A stretch of DNA of 64,000 nt from Brugia malayi (taxonomy: Eukaryota > Nematoda > Chromadorea > Rhabditida > Onchocercidae): positions 5,804,001 to 5,868,000 of the forward strand of contig NW_025062478.1 in assembly GCF_000002995.4 (NCBI RefSeq). Reading direction: 5' to 3'. Both the position numbers and the translations under genes were made by a program. Below the pieces are notes generated by a model. The model was not told the origin of the DNA. It saw nothing but the letters and a program-made list of their open reading frames with translations, and searched no databases. Of this stretch, positions 12,895-25,839 are shown piece after piece; position 1 is the stretch's first letter, and each line of letters opens with the position of its first letter.

Positions 12895-13300
12895 ACATGT
12901 GTATGTGTCTGTCTGTCTCTCTCTGTGTGTATGAGTGAAGAAGTACGTATTATCGACAGGAGCAGTTTATAATTTGAGAATGTTCGGGGTAAATCTGATA
13001 GAACTAGGTGGCGTTAACAGGTTGACGTAGCCGCCGAGTAGTGTGTGTTAGGACAAGATGATCACTGTACGTCATCCCACTCAATTTTTATCTAATAATT
13101 TCGATGGGGAGAGGAAGATAGGAAATAGATAAAGTAGAGAAGTATAAAAAGAAAGGAGAGAGTATCGAGTATTAAAGCTTAGATATTTTCCTAAAAGCCG
13201 TAGAATGAAGAGACATGCAGTTGCAGTGTTCAACCACCTGTGCTGCCCTACTGCGCTGCCATAACGCCTATTTCCTTCTTCGCTCATTGGACACAATTGA
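12895..13300. promoter_or_regulatory. GC-richer island, possible promoter or 5' exon area
   Basis: A TG/TC tract (12895-12937) is followed by sequence richer in G and C than its surroundings, with CRE-half-like sites (TGACGTAG near 13023, ACGTCATCC at 13069) and GTAGCCGCCGAG. On the minus strand a short frame starting MSEEGNRRYGSAV (from about 13287) has an ordinary ATG and might be an alternative first exon for the SIPA1L gene about 2.8 kb downstream. No splice partner could be shown, so this is only a candidate. Confidence 0.25.
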
Positions 13301-14852
13301 GCTTTCTCATTTTCTGGATATATTAACTGGCTATTTGTAGTGTCTCTTTAGATAGTATTACTATTTGATTTATTGATTGTTTTCGGGTATGAGTGGTAAC
13401 AATTAATAATTATAGCTATTTTAATGGATATTATACTTTTATATCGACATAGTGGTAATAATAATGAAATTGATCAGATAATTAGTCTGTTTCTCCTGAA
13501 AATCGCAATGTGATGCACAATTATAATATGTTTTCGCTTTTAGGGACTATGTTATGGTAATAGTGGGTGAAACTTAAAACAGTGATGGAAGTAGCAACAC
13601 TTTCACCGAAATTTCCTTCCAAATTCCCAAACTTCCAAAAAAAAGAAAAAAAAAAACTGTATACTGGATCTTGCACATATCAAACCAACTCATATTCTTT
13701 TAATTATCCACCCATAAGAGTCAAACGATCTTCTTTCTGCTTTTTCTCCATATATCGACTTTTTTCTATTCTTTGGTTTTTGCGAACCAGCATAAATTTT
13801 AAAACTAAAATTCAACTTGCTTCAGTAGTAACCCATGCCATCCACTCATTCCATTTCTTTTCATCGACAAAATGCAACACTTTATAGAGACTAAACTTTC
13901 ATTTCTTACATTTAATTTGTTTGCAATATTCTGGGACTGGTTAACAGTCTTTACAACGAATGCAACCACTGTTTTACTTAAAAAATACTTAGTAATATCC
14001 GGTATGGCTCCATTAACTATCTTATCTAACAGTTCAGTTTCATTTCACGCTTCAGTATACCATATCTCCTGTTTGTTGCTAAGAATAAAAAAATTCAGTT
14101 TGAAAATCAATCATCTCCATATAGATAGACAGATGTCATATGAAATTCGTAGTAGACATTAGCGATTGCTAGAAGAAAGTAGCCTTTTTAACGTTAAAGC
14201 AGTTATCTGAATCAAAAAAAAAAATCTGATTTTCTACTATTTATCACTGTTTTCTTTTTTATAGTGAGACATTACCGCGCATATTTTTATATTATTTCGC
14301 CCGATGAGTCCTCAAGAACTTTTCGAAACTTTTGACATTATATAGCATAGATTGATAGTGTCAACAACAAACAGTATGACACCGAGCTAAGAATATAGCA
14401 GAATATATACAAAGCTATTCTCATGTTTAGAGAGTTGAAAACTTAATCAGAATATTTTGCTAATAAAAATTTCTAAAATTGAATAACAAGTAAGAATTTA
14501 AAAAATGTAAACAAAGAAACGAAAAGTAATAATAATAAAACACAATTTACTAGAAAACCAACATAGTCAAAAAAAAAAAGTAACGAATGGTTAAAACGAT
14601 GATAAACAAAGAAATTAAAAATGAAAATAAATAATGCATTTCAAAACTATCATAACATTAAAAGTGTTTCAAACTGTTAACCTTTTAATCTTTTATACAA
14701 CAGCAAAAATTTCTACTCACAAAACAATCAATTTCAACATGATAAAATTCTATGAACAACTAGTGTTCTTAATTTGAAAAAAAAAATTAAAGATTATGCT
14801 TCAAATTTGGAATAATCACTGAAGGCTTCTAGTACTAATGCATCTAAACCAA

Positions 14853-14915
14853 GTATATATATATATATGTGTGTGTATGTGTATGTATGTGTGCATGTGT
14901 CTATGTACGCATGTA
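14853..14915. repeat. TA/TG-rich microsatellite
   Basis: Alternating TA followed by imperfect TG/TATG units. Purine-pyrimidine alternation makes it a likely length-variable tract. No gene adjoins it. Confidence 0.85.
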
Positions 14916-17900
14916 TTTCACATATTTTTAACTTTCTTCTTACTTTCGCATAATAGGAATTTTAGCTGATTTACAAAACAAAGTGGTCCAAAAAAATTCT
15001 GCGGGAATAGAATAAAAACGCGTTGATCCTTTAATGACGTATGGAATAATAATGAAAACAAAATTATATTTTCCTCAGGCAATAAGTTCAGCATCTTTCC
15101 TTTTGTGACTTTTTTCCTGATTTTCATAGACAATTTTTAATTGAAAACACTCATATTTAGATAGCGATGAAAAAAAGTTCCAGAAAAAACGCCGAATTTA
15201 TTGCCCAAAAAAAAGCATTTTCTTTAGACATCGTACAATCTGATATAGATTAGACTGTCTCTCAAAAGCAAAACATCTTTACGAATTCATTCACAACGAA
15301 AAGGATTCTATATTAGCAATGGAAAAAAATATACAAAATAAAAAGCAAGCTGTTGTTAAAAGCAAAGAAGTTGTTAGAAGCCATTCAGTCATGTGTTTTT
15401 TCAAAGCGAACAATGAAAAATTGCAATACATTTTAATAAAGGATACATAAAAAGTGTGATATTGGAGATAGTTCCACAACAACGTAAACATATTAACTAA
15501 TGACACCAAAAACGTGAAAATAAAAATGTGGAAAGAAGAATTACTGAAGAAATCCTGTTTGTAATCCAAAAATGCAGATAATAAAAGTGTTAAATACTAA
15601 GTAATGCTTATTTGCTTACTTATTATTCACTTAACTGTGATATTGGAGATAGCTTCCAGAGTAACACTCACCTAATTTAAAAAATCCTGCAAAAATTTGT
15701 ACTGATTGAAGAAAAAAAGATCGAAGAACAAGTGTTTCACCTTTTGAAGAAAAGTAGAATCCATAAAGTAAATAAGGTAATAACAAAGAAATCAAATTAG
15801 AACAAATAATATTCTCTATAATGATCATTAGGATAGAATATATTCGCATATCATATCGAATACAAACAATTTTTCTAAATTGTTTGATAAGGAAATAATA
15901 CGCATATCTTTTGCTACAATTAATGCTAATTTCATCATTTTCTGAATTGATTTGTTGAAAATTTTCGTTCATAGCATTTTAAGTTTACAACACAATGGAA
16001 AAAATGTTTGGTGCTTGGCACAGTAAGTAGTGGTATAGCCAATATTAGATAGTAAGAATGTAAAATTTTGCACCGTTTTAATACTAAAGTGAAATTTAAT
16101 TGTATGATTTTTCACTTGATAAATATTTAGCAAATTTGGTAGTTTATATGATGAATGCATTGATAAATAAAATCCAGAGCATCCAGAAAATCCCAACTTA
16201 GGAATTATTTAGAAAGAGAGCCCGTATGTCCGTCTATTACAGAAATATATGATTAAGAATTATAAAAGTGTTCCAAATTTAAAATAAGACTGTAAGACTT
16301 GGCTTTTTCATTTTGAAAACTCGCTCCTAAACCGCTTAGAGGAGGAAGAAAAGAGATTAGGGGGACAGGAAGGTGGACTCCTAAAGAAAGTGGGAGGGGA
16401 CAGGTCCCTCAGGAGTTAAAATAGATTGTACTTCTCGGTCATGATGAGAAAGGATCTGAAATAGCGATGGGGACACTTAGTGTTGGATAAAAGTAGAAAT
16501 AATCGGTGAACTCATCCTGTAATTTTTAATTTTTGCAGCAAATGTATAGCAAAATAATGATTAAAAACAAGTACCAACTTAACCTTTAAATAATAATATG
16601 AAGTGATTAGACTAAATTCTTTATGTCTGCTTCGGAAGACTAAGGACGATCAGAATCCTATGCAGTAATCATTGGCTGAGGATACACAGGAAGTATTTAG
16701 CAGATCTACGTAACTCCGTAAGTGTAGCAGACAACACCATACACAGTGGAAGTGAATAATAGCATTGGTATTTGTAATTTTAATGAAATGATTATTATAT
16801 GTGGATGAGATGTATCTTACTTTGATCTCTTACTGGTAAAATTATATAGTTAAATCATGAAAATTCATAGTACATCAAATCTTTTACAAAATTTCCATAT
16901 AATATAACAAACAGTTCAGCAGGCATTTTGGAAGACCAAAAAGGTAGCTCATTTGCCCCTCGATGATACACAAACAGGAAGTTAATATTGAATTTTCAAT
17001 ATTCCAGAATTCGCTGTGCTACTGCACTTAGTCTTGTTGGGAGGAGTGGATATACCCACTACATCTTCATTTCAAGTGATTCAAAGTAAAAAAGTTCACA
17101 GTCGTGAACTTTTTTTCTACAAACTAATAATGCCATCCGTCCTTTCCCGCGTAACTTACATATGCTGCCTATTCCAATTCTCTATCTCTGATCTAGTGTA
17201 GTACATCCAAACACCAGTAAAATTCAAAAAATAAAGCAAAAAATCCAAAAAAAAAAAAATGAAAATGAAAAAAACCAAAAAATTGGGAAAGAAAAAAACA
17301 GAAAAGGTACAACATAAAAGTCAAAAAAAAAGCATAAAACGATTTAGAGACAGTTGAATTAGAAACAGTTGAACACAAAGTTGGAAACAGAAGTAGAATA
17401 ATTTGGGGTCTTAACAGAAAATGAGACTTTTCAGGAGAATTTTCTTTGTTATCACAAAATTCGATAATAAGTTATTTGAAATTATTTCAAATCAAAAATC
17501 AAGTTGTTTAAATTTTTAGCTTTCAGTTTTGTTTTTTTTTTTTTTATTTCGTCAATTCTTCCTTGGGCAAGTAACTTTTATTAATGTTAGTTATTTTTTA
17601 TTCAGGCAATTTGTCAATAATATAGTATTTTTAATGCTTTGGTAACTTCAATAATGACATTCAATCTTCCTTCTTTCTATTTTTTAAAATCTTCGGTGAC
17701 GAAATTAAAACAAACATTGTTTCTGCTTATTTATATTGCTTTATAGGTTGGTCGAAACAGTTTTCATTGCTATTTTAGTGTTATTTAATTTGATTTTTTC
17801 ATTAAATTTATTTACACATCGACTAGTACTTTAGCATATTTAATTTTATATATTTGACTTGTAATTGGTTTCTTAACTGTATTAGGCTATGTTTGTTAAT

Positions 17901-20056
17901 ACATTATTTGTTGCGATGATTTGGAGTATTAAACAGTTAGGTAACGAAACTATGGTTTTTATTTAAACTTCTTTTTACATATGAATGAATGATTTTTGGA
18001 AATTTATCTTTGCATTTGAACGTGCTTCCTGTTTATATCTGACGAATTACCAATTTGGGAAATGATAATATAATTGATCAATTTAATAATACCTTATTTT
18101 TCAAATTTTTTTTGAGCTACCACTATGGTTACTTTAACTGAATCTATTTTATACATGATTTATAAATTGATATGTGAAAAAATGCACAACATCTAAAATT
18201 TTGGAAAAGAATTTTCAGTTCCTTGAATTTTCCTCGAAACTTTTCAGGTCCAGCAACAGATGTTCGAGTTTGCTCTTGATTTCTTTTTTGGGATATGTTC
18301 CAAATTAATGAGCTTTTTGGAATTTTTGTAAACATATAACATTCAATTTTTTGACCTTTTTGAGTTAATTTAAAATTTGGATTTATGTGAATCTTCAAAA
18401 GGTTTTGCTTTTGCACTTTTTTATATTTCAGTTTCTTACTCGAATTTTTAGATTATCTTTAGGAATTTTCAGAATTAAAACAGATTTTGAATTTTGAATC
18501 CATTTTTTTTAAATTCGTTTTTATGTTTCTTTTTTTTTAGTAACATTATTCACATTTTAACTTTGTTTTTTGCATTTATTTTCGGTTATTTGCAATTGTC
18601 GCATGCTTTTTTCTTATTCAAGCAACAATGCAGAAAATTCTTTGTACTTACTGCTGATTTATGCCTTTTTCTAAAGTATCACTAGTTGCATGTTTTTTTT
18701 TTTTTTTTGTTAATCTTGTTACCATTAAGTAATACTTCGTTCATTTGCGCTTCTAAATATTTTTTTTTGCTAATTTTGTTCATCACAAGAGCAATAATTT
18801 GCACTTTTTGTTAATATATTCCTTCTTCTTAATTACTAATTACACGCTCACTGTTAATCTCATTTATTATTGTTAGGGTAATATTTGGATCACTGACACT
18901 TTTTAATTTTTTGTTAACTTTATTTTTGTGTGCCTTTTTGATTATTTATGCATGTTTTTGTTCTCACTTCAACAGCAACACAAAAAATTTTACACTGACT
19001 GTTAATGCATTTTTTTCTATTTTAACTAATTGCATGTTTTCCATTAATCTTATTTGTTACTATTGGCAATAAATCTTTTTTTTTTTTTCTAACCTGTTTC
19101 AAGAGTATTTTTAGTTACTTAGTGCACAGTTTTTGTTAATATGTTTTTTGTTTGATTTTGTTTCTATGGATTGTACATTTGTTTCTAATTTCTTCTTACT
19201 TCATTTCTTACTTTTTTATGCCGTACGATTTTCAAGCCAAATTTTTGAGTAAATTCTGTCAAATACTCAGAGGGTACGTTTTTTGGCGACATTTCCAATC
19301 ATGGGAAAAGATTATCCTTATAAATACTCATTCTTTTTAAATCTCCTTATTTGGTGACAAATTTAGTTGTGAACTCAGTGTTGCTAATGAATTTGCTTGA
19401 TATGTACGTAAGAACATCACAAAAATAATGTCGAGAAGAACGAATTTGAACAATTGAAAAGCTCGACATCTACGATTTGGTTCATTTAGAATATTAGGAC
19501 TCACCTCTCATATGTAAACAAACAGTGCTTTAGCTAAAAGCTTTGGTATCCACGTAGATATTGCTCGAAAAGGATTTCGGGTACCAATTGGTGACTTGAT
19601 AACCTCCGTGACAAAACTATTCACCGTAGTGTTGGCATTCTTTTTGCGTCTCTTTGTCTCGAATATTTTGAAATGGTACCACTTTCTCGATAAATTCATT
19701 TATTTGAAAGCGGCGTACCTCTAAACCTCATAGTGAAATTCATTGATTGACTTCAGAGTAACCTTAATCTGAGATTAAAGTGCTATAAATGTGTCGCAGG
19801 AGCCGAAAAGCAGAATCACAATATTATAAGGTCCATAATAAAAGACTTAAAATTATTTGTAGCGAATATTTATAATTAGAACGAAGTTGCAGTTATCAAA
19901 TAAATCCTAAACACAAAGTATTGGATTCAGATATAAAAATGAATAAAGCAGTGACAATTACTCATTTATTATGAATTAGTGAAAAGATGCGAAAGATAAA
20001 AGAAGGAGAAATACTTGACTAATTTGATTCTTTAAATGAATTGAAATACATAATAT

Positions 20057-20059
<3 letters not shown>

Positions 20060-20092
<33 letters not shown>
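20060..20092. repeat. GA microsatellite
   Basis: About 16 uninterrupted GA units, lying roughly 500 bp left of the long inverted repeat. Confidence 0.9.
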
Positions 20093-20096
<4 letters not shown>

Positions 20097-20330
20097 AATT
20101 TGATGGAATACTGAGAAAGGAATGTGGAAAGTGATTGATTTAAAAAATTGATTTAATGATTAATGAATCGTACAAATATTTAATGATTACTTTGTACAAC
20201 TTAAAAATCATAAATTATTTCTTCCTCATCAAAATAATTATCTCTCTTCTATTTTTAATTCAACAAGTTTAATTTCTAAATCTTTTATTTTTTTCAGACT
20301 AAAATATTCGCTTTTAATCCTCTCCTAAGC

Positions 20331-20380
20331 ATAATATTTCCTAACTTTCATTTTCATAATATTTCCTAACTTTCATTTTC
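20331..20380. repeat. 25-bp perfect tandem duplication
   Basis: Two identical adjacent copies of a 25-bp unit beginning ATAATATTTCC (20331-20355 and 20356-20380), followed by the start of a third (ATAATTTT). Confidence 0.9.
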
Positions 20381-20588
20381 ATAATTTTGTTAGTTAATAA
20401 AAAAATCACTAATCATTTGATTACACAATAATTTTTCATTTTAAATATAACATTTGATGTTTGTTTATTATTTAAAATAATTTAAAAAATTTAAATCTTT
20501 CGGATGAATGGACAAGAAATGAATGTTGTAAGTTGTAAAAATTATTCATGTTTTATACAAAGTTCAATCGACAAATAGCTTACATTAT

Positions 20589-20697
20589 TGGCTACAAGAT
20601 CGAAATTTGCTTACTTCCTTTTCCCAAACTTCGAATTCAACCGTTTTTACATTTAAGGAGGGCAATTTAATAGTGAATATTGTATCAATAACCTTTA
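20589..20697 (+). repeat. Left arm of a 109-bp inverted repeat
   Basis: This arm, starting TGGCTACAAGATCG, is the reverse complement of 21073-21181 with one mismatch in 109 bp. The arms are separated by 375 bp. Similarity stops abruptly at both ends and I see no target-site duplication or transposase. Confidence 0.95.
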
Positions 20698-21072
20698 AAA
20701 ATTCTATACATTAATCGAAAGTCTCAAAAATTTTGCGCATTTGTCATAACTGGAATAAATTTACTCTTCAGAATGTTTAACTATAACATTGATAAGCCTT
20801 GTGATCTAACATAACCACCAACTATTTGAAACGAAAAAATGAATTACTAAAAAATAAATGTCAAATAAATGATTCAAATGTAAATTCCAATAATTTGAAA
20901 TTTAAAACTTTCAAAATGCACAAAAATTTTCCAATTATTTGGCAATGAATAAAAGTAGAACTGATTTCATATCAAAATTTCTTAAGAAGAAAAAATAGTA
21001 CGTTATCAAATCCAATCACATTCCAATAAAGTTAAGTCAAATGTTGTCAGAATAATATTTTTCTGATAAATG

Positions 21073-21181
21073 TAAAGGTTATTGATACAATATTCACTAT
21101 TAAATTGCCCTCCTTAAATGTAAAAGCGGTTGAATTCGAAGTTTGGGAAAAGGAAGTAAGCAAATTTCGATCTTGTAGCCA
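21073..21181 (-). repeat. Right arm of a 109-bp inverted repeat
   Basis: Reverse complement of 20589-20697 with a single C/T difference. A transcript crossing both arms would fold into a long hairpin. The outer flanks (TACATTAT on the left, TTTCATAC on the right) are unrelated, so a classic transposon insertion is not shown. Confidence 0.95.
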
Positions 21182-24100
21182 TTTCATACTTTTATATGTC
21201 ATTCTGGTGATATAGTAAGAACCAAAAGGCTTATAAAGAATAAATTTTTTACTGTCAAAAAATTTGGCCATAATTTACTTTAGATTAAACTACTTTTAAT
21301 TCAGTTGTTCTCTTCCAGTTCTTTATAGTGCCCTGCTGCGACATCTAACTTGTTTATTTCCAAAATTTATTGGAAATTATTATTTACGAGCTCCTAATAT
21401 TTTTCTTCTAAGCTTGCATTCAATTGCTTTTCAAAATTCTCGTAAATATCTCTCAAAAAGATTTCGATGAGAAATAAATTTGGAGTGAATCTCTTTATGA
21501 ATTTTTAATAATGACTGATCTCAACGTTCATTATATATATTGCTTTTTAATGCGATATCCGTCAAATTTCACTTTGTATTAGAATAATTTGCTAAAATCT
21601 GAAATTGCAAATATTATTTCCTTCTTCCTACTTTTTATTTTTATTGATTTTACTGGTGAATTAAATCAATTTGAAATTCAATCATTCAAGGCTGGTAATA
21701 AAGTTAGTAGTGTTAGGGGTGCACTGGAAATAATTCTAGATTCTTCTTAAATAGTGTATGTAATGAACATTAATATATCACTATCATATATCTTCATTTA
21801 ATCCAAAAATTATACACTTTAATTTGTTGAACTAACGCTTGCATATCTGAAATTTCAAAAGTGCTGATATAGAACTAACCATGGTGCACAATTTAACACA
21901 TCAAAACATTATGTGAATGAAACAGTTGTTTGATACAATTTTGGTGAAGTAATTTGCAAATTTGAATAAAATTTACAATTAAACAGAAAAATATTTAAAT
22001 AGAAGTTGTTAATATTATGACATTGTTATGAAACATTACAAAAATTCGACTAATCACAACTTACAAAAAAGTTTAGTATCTTTCACTTAAAATTTCGAAA
22101 CTAAACATTAATTGTTAAAAATATTGTTATTTGTTGTTTTTGCATAAGGATTTTCACATTCTTTCAGATAGAAAAGTTACAACTCTGGTTGAAATATTAA
22201 TTACAATAAACCTAAGTAGCTGCTTTTTCGTTTAAGCTAATTTTAAACTGATTAACAGCAATAAGTGGTTATAAAGTGATGAATATAGTTATGAAGTGAT
22301 AAGTACTGATTTATAATTATTAAAAGTAACTGAAAACAATTATTTGACTGGAATACAACCCTTGCCATCAAATAAATATTCTTTTTTCACCTCTGATACT
22401 TTTGTGAATTGAATTCAATCACTACAAGAGGGGTTTTTTTCCTCAAGTTATAGAGGTTTACTTAAAAAAACACCGACACATCTACATTAAGGTAAAAAAT
22501 TTTTTAAAAAATAGGAAAGAATAATGAAGATAAAAATTTTTTAAAATAGGAAAAAGAAGAAATGCTTTTTGTTGATACATTTATTCATTCTTGAGAAAAA
22601 ATACAGACATCCATTTCGATGTCAAAATTCCGATTATTAGGCATTCTTATTAAAAAAATTTAAGAATTCAGCCAAAGTGATGAGAAATTTCAAAGAAATT
22701 CTAAGAATGAAAAACGATGTTCAAAATGAATGCCAAGAATGAATTAAAATACTTGTCTTTTCAAAAATATCTTACCCTTTGATAAAATCAGAAAACGGAT
22801 TTTTCTAATATGCAGTTTATTACGAATCTACTAACTAAAAAGCCTAAATGTGAAATGATATCATACCTGGTAGATAGAGAAGTCAGCTATGCCACATTAA
22901 TAGCATTGCTGAATTAAACCTAACAGTGTTCTCGTGTCTCATTTTAAAAATTTGCAAAATTCTTAGCTATATAGCCAGATTATTCTAAAAAATAAAGAAG
23001 CCGAAAATAAAAATGTTGAGGAACAAATAGCATAAAAAGCTTGAACCGTGTCGAAAATTCAAAAACATTTTTGTAAATTCATTTGCAAAATCAGATTCTC
23101 TTTTAAGAAGGTTAAGGACTAATTAAACGGAGCTGTAGTGAAAAATGAAACTATTGTTCAATCTACTTTATGGAATTTAATAATCTTCGATAAGACTATA
23201 AACCTTTGTGTCCGTTCATTTGACGTGATAAGATTCTTTCCTACATCAAACATCAAGGAGTACCATATAAATGGAACTCACTGCTAATAATAATAGGCAA
23301 AATTATTCCCGAAGTTTCTTCTCATTCAAAGAATCTTGAAATGCATTGAATATTTCATACAAAAGGATTTGTTACGTGAAGTGTAAACAAACCGTTATCT
23401 TCATAAACTTCTCTTTAGAAGAAAAAAAAAAAGAGAAATGCAGCTTTCTTCACCAAGAAATTCTCATAAATCCACACAGTAACATAATGCAAAGGATGAG
23501 TTTATTTAATAGAAAATGGTATAGAAAACGTATTCGAATATTATATTCGGCAGGACTGAAAGTACTAAATATCGAAGTAACAAAAATTATAAAAGATGAA
23601 AGATTGGAAAACGATTTCCTTTCTTCAATAAATATGTGCAAGTTGAATGCATAAAACGAGTAGAAAACTTCAAATAATGGAAGCAAAATATTGAAATGGC
23701 ATATCGAAATACAACTAATATTAAATTAGTACAGATAATACAAGAATCAATCAAACTTAAAAACTATTTTATATATACAAATGGTATTTAACATATGCCT
23801 TTACGTCTGATAAAATTGTTTAATCATCTGGAATTGTTACAATCATTAGGACAGCTAAAAAAAGAGACAGTAGTCATACAATGATACAATAAAGGCAGGT
23901 ATGAAAGATTCTACGATTGCTTTACATATTTCATTTACTTCCTACAGCAAAGTCAACAGATTTATTAAGTCAGATGACTGAAGCAATCAATAGTACTTCG
24001 TAACTAATTGCATGATATGAACTGATAATCTTTATTGCAATCCCAATCGTATTAGGTCTGAAGATACAAATCCAGAAATTATCATTTAGTTTGAAATCCA

Positions 24101-25089
24101 CTTCAATAACAAATCTTCCTCCAGCATAACATGAATTTTCATGAAAATATTTAGAAAAGATCTGTATTCTAGTGCACAAATATATGAAACAATCTTATGT
24201 AAGCGTACAAGCATAACATTCACAATGTGATTAACATAATGGCAACCAATAATGATTTTATCAATGTCAACGTGAATAGAAATCAATACAAGTATAGTGG
24301 ACAGTGAAGGACGTTCTCGACTTGTGCTATATAGAATATATAGATTCAAGCAAAAGGAAATGGCAAATAATGGAACAGCGCGTAGAGTACTTTTAAATAT
24401 TTTTGAATTGACATCAACAAAAAGCAAATTTAACTTGTTGGAATGAATGGTTTTAGCATAATACTTTAGTACAATTACATTTTTAATATAAAATTATTTA
24501 GCCTACGATTTGCAAAACAAAGTCTGTGTGAATTAATAACAATTCATTTGTAAGCATAAGAATTTCGATCGATGCCAAAGTTTCTGTTATAGGACTGTGT
24601 CTAAAATCAACAAAAAAATATGAGTAGTACACTGCAAGCTCATGACCAATAAGGTTAAGTAGTAGTTAATTTGAAAACTGAATATATACTGTATCTATAT
24701 TCCTATCTTACTCATCGATTACGTTACTTCAAAATGACTATTCTCGTGAATAATGAGAAAATACAAACATATTAAGGCGAGAGAGCTTAGATTAATGAGC
24801 ACTAGCGGGATACGGGGAAGAATTATCAACAGTAGCAGGAAAAGGGATCGCGGAAGATTGCATGCTTTCTATAAAAGAGTAAAATTCAATGCAAACTGCA
24901 AAAAGCTGACCCATTAGGAATTAAATTCAAGAATAAATCTAAACTTGGTAGAATAAATACTATTCGAAAGCAATAATAATAATAAAAACTTAGCACACTT
25001 CTGCGATCAGCTTTCTGCGAAAAACAAAAAATAAACAAAAATACAATATGTACATATATGCAAAACAAATGTTAAAATATGCAATAAAT

Positions 25090-25107
25090 ACACACACACA
25101 CACACAT
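25090..25107. repeat. CA microsatellite
   Basis: Short uninterrupted CA tract in gene-poor DNA about 730 bp downstream (minus sense) of the F-box gene's stop codon. Confidence 0.85.
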
Positions 25108-25839
25108 ACGAATATATACAGCACGTGTTTATAAATAATGTATTGTTAGGAAATTTTTGACATCAAAATTTGGTATCTGATAAAAAAAATTATCTTTCAA
25201 GCAGTATGGATAATTTGGAAGAAAACAAAAGTAAGGGAACGATAACTGAAAAAATATGGAAAGGAAGAGAGTGTAGGAAGTTTCTAAGCTCACATGACAT
25301 GTTGCAGTTAGGCGGTCCCAGAGAAAAAAATCTGAATTAAATTAAATCACCAATTACATAACTAGTAGAAAAGTAAAAAGTGGACTTGTAAATACTTTTT
25401 ATTCACAGACAAGATCGTCAAAAGCAGCTACTTCTAATTTAACGTTTATTGACTGATTCTAGACGACAAAGTTATTTGACAGAGGAAATCATCAAAACTT
25501 TGTGTCAACTAAGTTCATGTCGACGCCACTTAATCAATTTATGAACATGTTACCAAATCTTATCTATAAATCCTGAAGGAGCTTTTATCCAGTCGTTTTT
25601 CTAAATGATGCTGTCAAAAAATAAGCTGCAAAAAAAAAAAGAAAAAAACTAAATCTTATTCGCACAGTTCATGCACTGATTTCAGAAGTGCAGCAAAGAT
25701 TGAACAAAACAAAAGGTGAGCATTTTGTCAGAAACACTTTGAAATAAATAATACTATTATAAATGGAATACTATTCGTAATTGTTTACATATAAGAAAAG
25801 GAATATGAAATGAGACGGCAATAACGAAAATCTCGTTTC

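Larger units (their letters stand above)
10291..25839. other. Gene-poor region between the SIPA1L and F-box genes
   Basis: About 15.5 kb of AT-rich DNA with no exon chain I can support. It contains a 184-codon open frame without an early ATG (10672-11226, plus), a GC-richer island at 12.9-13.3 kb, a TA/TG tract at 14853-14915, a GA tract at 20060-20092, a 25-bp tandem duplication at 20331-20380, a long inverted repeat at 20589-21181 and a CA tract at 25090-25107. Overlapping short frames at 23970-24427 (minus) resemble no family I know. Confidence 0.55.

Noticed and set aside
20589..21181. MITE or foldback transposon
   Set aside because: No target-site duplication, no terminal motif and no second copy in the window; kept only as an inverted repeat.
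23970..24427. Two overlapping minus-strand frames that might be a frameshifted gene
   Set aside because: Neither resembles a known family, composition is like the surroundings, and no splice sites link them to anything.
24086..24427. 113-residue hydrophobic frame resembling a membrane protein
   Set aside because: Hydrophobicity follows from T-rich codons in AT-rich DNA; there is no recognisable receptor or transporter motif.
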